From positions 1-17,179 of the forward strand of contig JBLFWJ010000061.1 in assembly GCA_047611425.1 (NCBI GenBank): a stretch of DNA of 17,179 nt. Reading direction: 5' to 3'. The notes below the pieces were generated by a model. That model saw nothing but the letters and a program-made list of their open reading frames with translations. It was not told where the DNA came from and ran no database searches. This DNA is from JBLFWJ01 sp047611425 (GTDB lineage Bacteria > Bacteroidota > Bacteroidia > UBA10329). Shown piece by piece: positions 14,136-17,179 of this stretch (positions are counted from its first letter, which is position 1; the number at the start of each line of letters is the position of its first letter). The position numbers were made by a program, and so were the translations under genes.

Positions 14136-14675
14136 TTGAAAACGTTACTCTTCATATTGACTGTGATTCTTGGGCATTCAGCATTTGCCCAAACCTCATC
14201 GCTGCCCTCTGCTCAACTGCACAAGGCGCTTGGAGGCATTGTAGATTATGATGCAAGCCTAACCAATTTCTTTTTTGATTCCGATGAATTGGAGATGATG
14301 TTGGCAGACCCAACTCAAACTGCGACTACAAACTCAGCAGTGCAAAATGCTGCCAAAAGAATTGATATTCCGAAGAAAAAGGTGAATTGGCCTTTTGGAA
14401 ATGCACCTATAACTACCCTTAAAAAGTCTGGCTCTCCAGATGAGCTCGCTTACGATTCGCCTAATTATGTACGAGGTTACATCATTTTAGGAAATGACCA
14501 TACAGAGAATTTTCGGTCGTACGAATTGTACGAACAAAACGGTGCGCTTCTAGGAAGAGGGCCACTATATCATAAAAAGACAATTCGTGTGCCTTGGGAA
14601 GCACGGGGAGAGGTAAGCCTAATGTTACATGGTACCGCTGGAAGTCAATCTTTCCAGTTCATTACTGCTCCCTAA
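14136..14675 (+). CDS. Small secreted protein, unknown function
   Basis: 179 aa from a TTG at 14136; no ATG or GTG lies upstream in frame before a stop at 14103. The TTG is supported by the N-terminus it gives: MKTLLFILTVILGHSAFA then QTSS, a textbook signal peptide with an A-F-A cleavage site before Q19, so export is expected. The mature protein (about 160 aa) has no cysteine, no second membrane helix, and a C-terminal strand-rich half (YVRGYIILGND, RSYELYEQNGALLGRG, SLMLHGTAGSQSFQF) suggesting a small beta fold. No C-terminal sorting domain is seen. No family is recognised. It follows glyQS by 84 nt and is convergent with pth, with only 14 nt between the two stop codons. Confidence 0.7.
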   Translation: MKTLLFILTVILGHSAFAQTSSLPSAQLHKALGGIVDYDASLTNFFFDSDELEMMLADPTQTATTNSAVQNAAKRIDIPKKKVNWPFGNAPITTLKKSGSPDELAYDSPNYVRGYIILGNDHTENFRSYELYEQNGALLGRGPLYHKKTIRVPWEARGEVSLMLHGTAGSQSFQFITAP

Positions 14676-14689
14676 CCCAGATTTAGGTT

Positions 14690-15253
14690 TTAGTCCTTAT
14701 TGAAATTAGTCATCACTAGACTAAGGTCCATTGTGCCGAACGCCTTGATGGCATCGACCGCTTTCTTTACTTGATGCTCAATAATTTTCTCTTCTTCGGA
14801 AGTCCATTGGCCTAGTACGAAATCAACTTGTCGGCCTTTTGAGAAATCATCGCCAACACCAAATCTCATTCTAGGATAAGCCTGGGAAGCCAAAACTTCG
14901 TTTATGCTTTTTAAGCCGTTATGTCCGCCATCGCTTCCTTTTTTCCGGATGCGAATCTTACCAACGGGTAAAGCAAGATCGTCAGTAATAATCAAAACAT
15001 TTTCAAGGGAAACCTTGGCTTGATCCATCCAATATCGGACTGCTTTTCCGCTCAAGTTCATATAAGTGTTTGGCTTTAGCAGAACGAACGTTCTTCCACG
15101 ATGCTTGATTTCGCAAACATCACCAAACCTATCCACTTTAAACAAAGAAGTGGATGCCTCCGCGAAGGCATCCACCACTTTAAAACCAATGTTGTGTCGG
15201 GTATTCGCGTATTCCGCGCCTATGTTCCCCAATCCAACAATTAAGTACTTCAT
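14690..15253 (-). CDS. pth: Peptidyl-tRNA hydrolase
   Basis: Cleaves peptidyl-tRNAs dropped from stalled ribosomes so that the tRNA can be reused; monomeric and cytosolic. At 187 aa it is of normal length (E. coli 194). The catalytic and binding residues are all present: N10 (GLGNIG), catalytic H20 (TRHNIGF), N66 (PNTYMNLSG), D91 (TDDLALP) and N112 (GGHNGLKS). The ATG at 15253 lies 5 nt after the rplY stop, so the two genes are surely co-transcribed and may be translationally coupled. The rplY-pth pairing is a common bacterial arrangement and supports the call. Confidence 0.97.
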   Translation of the reverse strand: MKYLIVGLGNIGAEYANTRHNIGFKVVDAFAEASTSLFKVDRFGDVCEIKHRGRTFVLLKPNTYMNLSGKAVRYWMDQAKVSLENVLIITDDLALPVGKIRIRKKGSDGGHNGLKSINEVLASQAYPRMRFGVGDDFSKGRQVDFVLGQWTSEEEKIIEHQVKKAVDAIKAFGTMDLSLVMTNFNKD

Positions 15254-15258
15254 CTAAA

Positions 15259-15882
15259 TCAGGATTCAGCCGCAGCTTCTTCCTTCTTCTCACCACCTTC
15301 AGCAGACGCTTCTCCATCTTCCTCTTCATCCTCATCAACAGCGCCACGCTTAGCTCTAACAGCTACAACAACGTTGTCCTCACGATTCATGATAGTTCCG
15401 TTTTCCAAAGTAAGATCAGCGACTTTGATGCTTTGGCCAATTCTCAGACCTTCAACTTCAATAATCATTGCATCACCCAATTTTCTTGGATCACACTTCA
15501 CCATTAATGAGCGAAGTGGCATAGCCAACTTACCACCGTTACGAACACCAAGTGGCGTACCTTCCAAACGAACTGGAAGATTTACAAGAACTGGTCGGTC
15601 GGTTAGCAATTGAAAATCAACATGCAAAATCTTATCCGTGACCGGATGGTATTGCACATCTTTCATAATTGTCTCGTACGTTTTACCGTCAATTTCAACA
15701 TTTACGACATACACGTTTGGCGTGTAGATCAACTTTTTGAATTTTCGGGTGTCAGCAGTGAAGTGAACTGTTTCTTCTCCCCCGTAAATGATGCATGGAA
15801 CATTGCCTGCTCTACGCGCGGCCTTTGCATCGGCTTTCCCAAGGGACTTCCTTACTTCTCCTATTAGAGATATTGATTCCAT
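15259..15882 (-). CDS. rplY: 50S ribosomal protein L25 / general stress protein Ctc
   Basis: A 5S rRNA-binding ribosomal protein of the long (Ctc/TL5) type. The 207-aa chain has the N-terminal L25 domain (about 1-90, with GKADAKAARRAGNVPCIIYG and HVDFQLL) and the C-terminal Ctc beta domain (about 95-180, with NLPVRLEGTPLGVRNGGKL). It ends in an acidic, Ala/Glu-rich low-complexity tail (about 183-207, EDEEEDGEASAEGGEKKEE), common in Bacteroidota L25 and likely disordered. The ATG at 15882 follows a repetitive A/T-rich leader. It lies between prs (upstream) and pth (downstream) in an order found in many bacteria. Confidence 0.96.
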   Translation of the reverse strand: MESISLIGEVRKSLGKADAKAARRAGNVPCIIYGGEETVHFTADTRKFKKLIYTPNVYVVNVEIDGKTYETIMKDVQYHPVTDKILHVDFQLLTDRPVLVNLPVRLEGTPLGVRNGGKLAMPLRSLMVKCDPRKLGDAMIIEVEGLRIGQSIKVADLTLENGTIMNREDNVVVAVRAKRGAVDEDEEEDGEASAEGGEKKEEAAAES

Positions 15883-15885
15883 TTT

Positions 15886-15919
15886 TTAGTTATTAGTTAC
15901 TGGTTATTAGTTTATAGTT
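15886..15919. repeat. Low-complexity TTAGTTA repeats before rplY
   Basis: Imperfect tandem units of the TTAGTTA / TTATTAGTT kind fill this stretch immediately upstream of rplY, within the 110-nt prs-rplY gap. On the mRNA they give an A/U-rich leader (units like AACTAATA) with little structure. The rest of the gap shows neither a terminator nor a clear -7 box, so rplY may be read from prs. Confidence 0.5.
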
Positions 15920-15992
15920 GGAGATTCCGGCCTAACCAAAGCCTTCATCCGTTTTTAGTTTTTTCTAATCACTGTTCGCTATTCACTTTTGA

Positions 15993-16931
15993 CTAAAAGA
16001 TAAATTTTGAACTGATGGATTCGTAGTTGTGTGCTTTTCTAATCACATCTGAAAATAGATCAGCAACAGAAATAACGGTAATCCTATCGTTTTCTTCGCT
16101 TAGTGGAATTGTGTCTGTAGTAACCAACTCAATCAACTTTGAGCTGCGAATCTTATCGTGTGCATCTCCAGATAAAAGTGGATGCGTAATGCAAGCTCTT
16201 ACTGAATTCGCGCCATGCTCCATAAACATTTCGGCCGCTTTACAAAGTGTACCTCCGGTATCGACCATATCGTCTACCATCACCACATCTTTTCCCTTTA
16301 CATCACCGATAACAGTCATGCTCTCCACCACATTGGCCACGTTGGTCTTACGCTGCTTGTAGCAAATTGCCAAATCAACGTTTAACTGCTTAGCGTAAGC
16401 GTTTGCTCTTCTGGTTCCACCAACATCCGGTGTGGCCATTACCAAGTTTGACAATTCTAACTGCTTTAAATAATCCAGAAACAGATAAGATGCATAAAGG
16501 TGATCAACAGGAATGTCGAAGAATCCTTGAATCTGGTCTGCGTGCAAATCCATCGTCATGATTCTGGTAACACCAGCTGCTTGAAGCAAATTGGCAGTCA
16601 ACTTAGCACCAATCGGAACGCGTGGCTTTACTTTTCTGTCTTGTCGTGCCCAACCGAAGTAAGGAATAACTGCAACAATCCTTTTTGCAGATGCGCGCTT
16701 GGCGGCATCAATCATAAGCAGTAACTCCATTAAGTTATCCGCAGGTGGAAATGTGCTTTGAACTATAAAGACATCATCACCACGAATAGAGTCGTTGAAA
16801 CATGGCTCGAACTCACCATCCTTGAATTCAAGAATGTCTTGATCGCCCATAGGCACACCATAGCTATCAGCAATTTTTTCTGATAGGTATCGTGTAGCAC
16901 GACCACTAAATATTTTAACGTTAAACGCCAC
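15993..16931 (-). CDS. prs: Ribose-phosphate pyrophosphokinase (PRPP synthetase)
   Basis: Makes PRPP from ribose 5-phosphate and ATP for purine, pyrimidine, His, Trp and NAD synthesis. Class I motifs are all present: KIFSGRATRYLSEKIA at the start, FVQST-like FIVQSTFPPADNLMELL, PYFGWARQDRK, MDLHADQIQGFFDIPVDHL and the PRPP loop VVMVDDMVDTGGTL. The frame is open to a TTG at 16997, but that codon lies inside the predicted promoter (16995-17002) and the extra 22 residues are not family-like. The start is therefore set at GTG 16931, preceded by AGAG, giving 312 aa (family about 310-320) beginning (M)AFNVKIFSG. It heads the prs-rplY-pth gene group. Confidence 0.93.
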   Translation of the reverse strand: MAFNVKIFSGRATRYLSEKIADSYGVPMGDQDILEFKDGEFEPCFNDSIRGDDVFIVQSTFPPADNLMELLLMIDAAKRASAKRIVAVIPYFGWARQDRKVKPRVPIGAKLTANLLQAAGVTRIMTMDLHADQIQGFFDIPVDHLYASYLFLDYLKQLELSNLVMATPDVGGTRRANAYAKQLNVDLAICYKQRKTNVANVVESMTVIGDVKGKDVVMVDDMVDTGGTLCKAAEMFMEHGANSVRACITHPLLSGDAHDKIRSSKLIELVTTDTIPLSEENDRITVISVADLFSDVIRKAHNYESISSKFIF

Positions 16932-16978
16932 CTCTGGTATAATTCTAACTTTCAGGATTGCTAGTTGCAAACCAACAC

Positions 16979-16991
16979 CCCGAATTTCGGG
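16979..16991 (-). other. Hairpin at the 5' end of the prs mRNA
   Basis: CCCGAA-T-TTCGGG is a perfect 6-bp inverted repeat around one base. The predicted transcription start (about 16990) lies at its edge, so the mRNA would begin with a small G/C hairpin. With a 1-nt centre the real stem must open by a pair or two. It could equally be a DNA-level operator. Confidence 0.4.
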
Positions 16992-16994
16992 CTG

Positions 16995-17002
16995 CAAAAG
17001 TA
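16995..17002 (-). promoter_or_regulatory. -7 element for prs
   Basis: TACTTTTG followed by CAGCCCG on the - strand is a perfect TAnnTTTG match. Transcription from about 16990 gives a leader of roughly 60 nt before GTG 16931. This excludes the TTG at 16997 as the translation start. The -33 region shows no TTTG at the right spacing. Confidence 0.55.
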
Positions 17003-17035
17003 AGTATTCGCTTTAAGATATTTGAATATTGACGG

Positions 17036-17065
17036 TTTGAATTTGGCGTGAAAAGTATAATTTCG
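17036..17065 (+). promoter_or_regulatory. Promoter of tRNA-Leu
   Basis: TTTG (17036-17039), an 18-nt spacer and TAATTTCG (17058-17065, one mismatch to TAnnTTTG) lie about 45 nt before the tRNA. The bases after the -7 box (CAGCCCGCAATTC) nearly repeat those after the divergent prs -7 box. Confidence 0.5.
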
Positions 17066-17110
17066 CAGCCCGCAATTCAATGAGGCCTACCAACCATTGA
17101 ATTATTAGAT

Positions 17111-17179
17111 GCCGAAGTGGCGGAACTGGTAGACGCGCACGACTCAAACTCGTGTTCCGCAAGGAGTGTCGGTTCGATT
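17111..17179 (+). tRNA. tRNA-Leu (anticodon CAA), cut by window end
   Basis: GCCGAAGTGGCGGAACTGGT opens a typical class II tRNA-Leu, with D-loop GGT and the following AGACGC. The anticodon stem CACGA (17138-17142) / TCGTG (17150-17154) closes the 7-nt loop CTCAAAC, placing anticodon CAA at 17145-17147, which reads UUG. A long variable arm (TTCCGCAAGGAG) and the T arm start (GTCGGTTCGATT) follow; the end of the T stem, the acceptor 3' strand and CCA fall outside the window. Confidence 0.96.

Noticed and set aside
14672..14692. Imperfect hairpin (CTAACC / GGTT) between the convergent 14136-14675 gene and pth
   Set aside because: The stem is four to six pairs with a bulge and lacks a T tract, so it is too weak to call a terminator.
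1..17179. Search for mobile elements, CRISPR, phage or defence genes
   Set aside because: No transposase, integrase, terminal repeats, spaced direct repeats, Cas or restriction-type protein was seen; the genes are housekeeping or unrecognised single genes.

Overview
The window looks like a chromosomal, housekeeping-rich stretch from a member of the Bacteroidota, probably Flavobacteriia. The evidence is the promoter style (repeated TAnnTTTG -7 boxes instead of a TATAAT/TTGACA pair), weak or absent Shine-Dalgarno sequences, moderate to low GC, and Bacteroidota-type families such as DUF3109, Bacteroidota-style DPP-IV, single-chain glycyl-tRNA synthetase and eukaryote-like class Ia ribonucleotide reductase. 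I see no phage, plasmid, insertion sequence, CRISPR array or biosynthetic cluster. An unusual multi-gene system is not evident; the less ordinary material lies in promoters, leaders and a few unrecognised small genes.

Layout, left to right. (1) 1-282 (-) is the 5' end of a secreted dipeptidyl peptidase IV. It is divergent from a GlcD-type FAD-linked oxidase (317-1765, +), and their -7 boxes sit face to face inside one dyad. (2) A membrane-anchored coiled-coil protein (1821-2717, -) is divergent from comF (2800-3510, +). dxs (3618-5540, +) follows, opening the MEP isoprenoid pathway. (3) 5541-6303 holds a doubtful small ORF and a small membrane-anchored protein, both unrecognised. (4) nrdB-nrdA (9959 to 6412, -) encodes class Ia ribonucleotide reductase, with a 50-nt C/A-rich spacer between the genes and a 411-nt gene-free upstream region carrying repeated GGGATC motifs. 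(5) DUF3109 and DUF389 genes (-) are followed by divergent glyQS (+) and a small secreted protein (+). (6) prs, rplY and pth lie in order on the - strand: PRPP synthesis, ribosomal protein L25 and peptidyl-tRNA recycling. (7) A tRNA-Leu(CAA) on + is cut by the window end; its promoter is divergent from that of prs and nearly the same sequence.

The common theme is growth and information processing: dNTP supply (NrdAB), PRPP for nucleotides (Prs), translation (GlyRS, L25, Pth, tRNA-Leu) and isoprenoids (Dxs). Several default starts are TTG codons that I moved. The prs start is placed at GTG 16931 because the TTG at 16997 falls inside the probable promoter. The coiled-coil and DUF389 genes are started at ATG codons just inside their TTG alternatives. 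Functions rest on recognition of protein motifs by eye; no database search was run.
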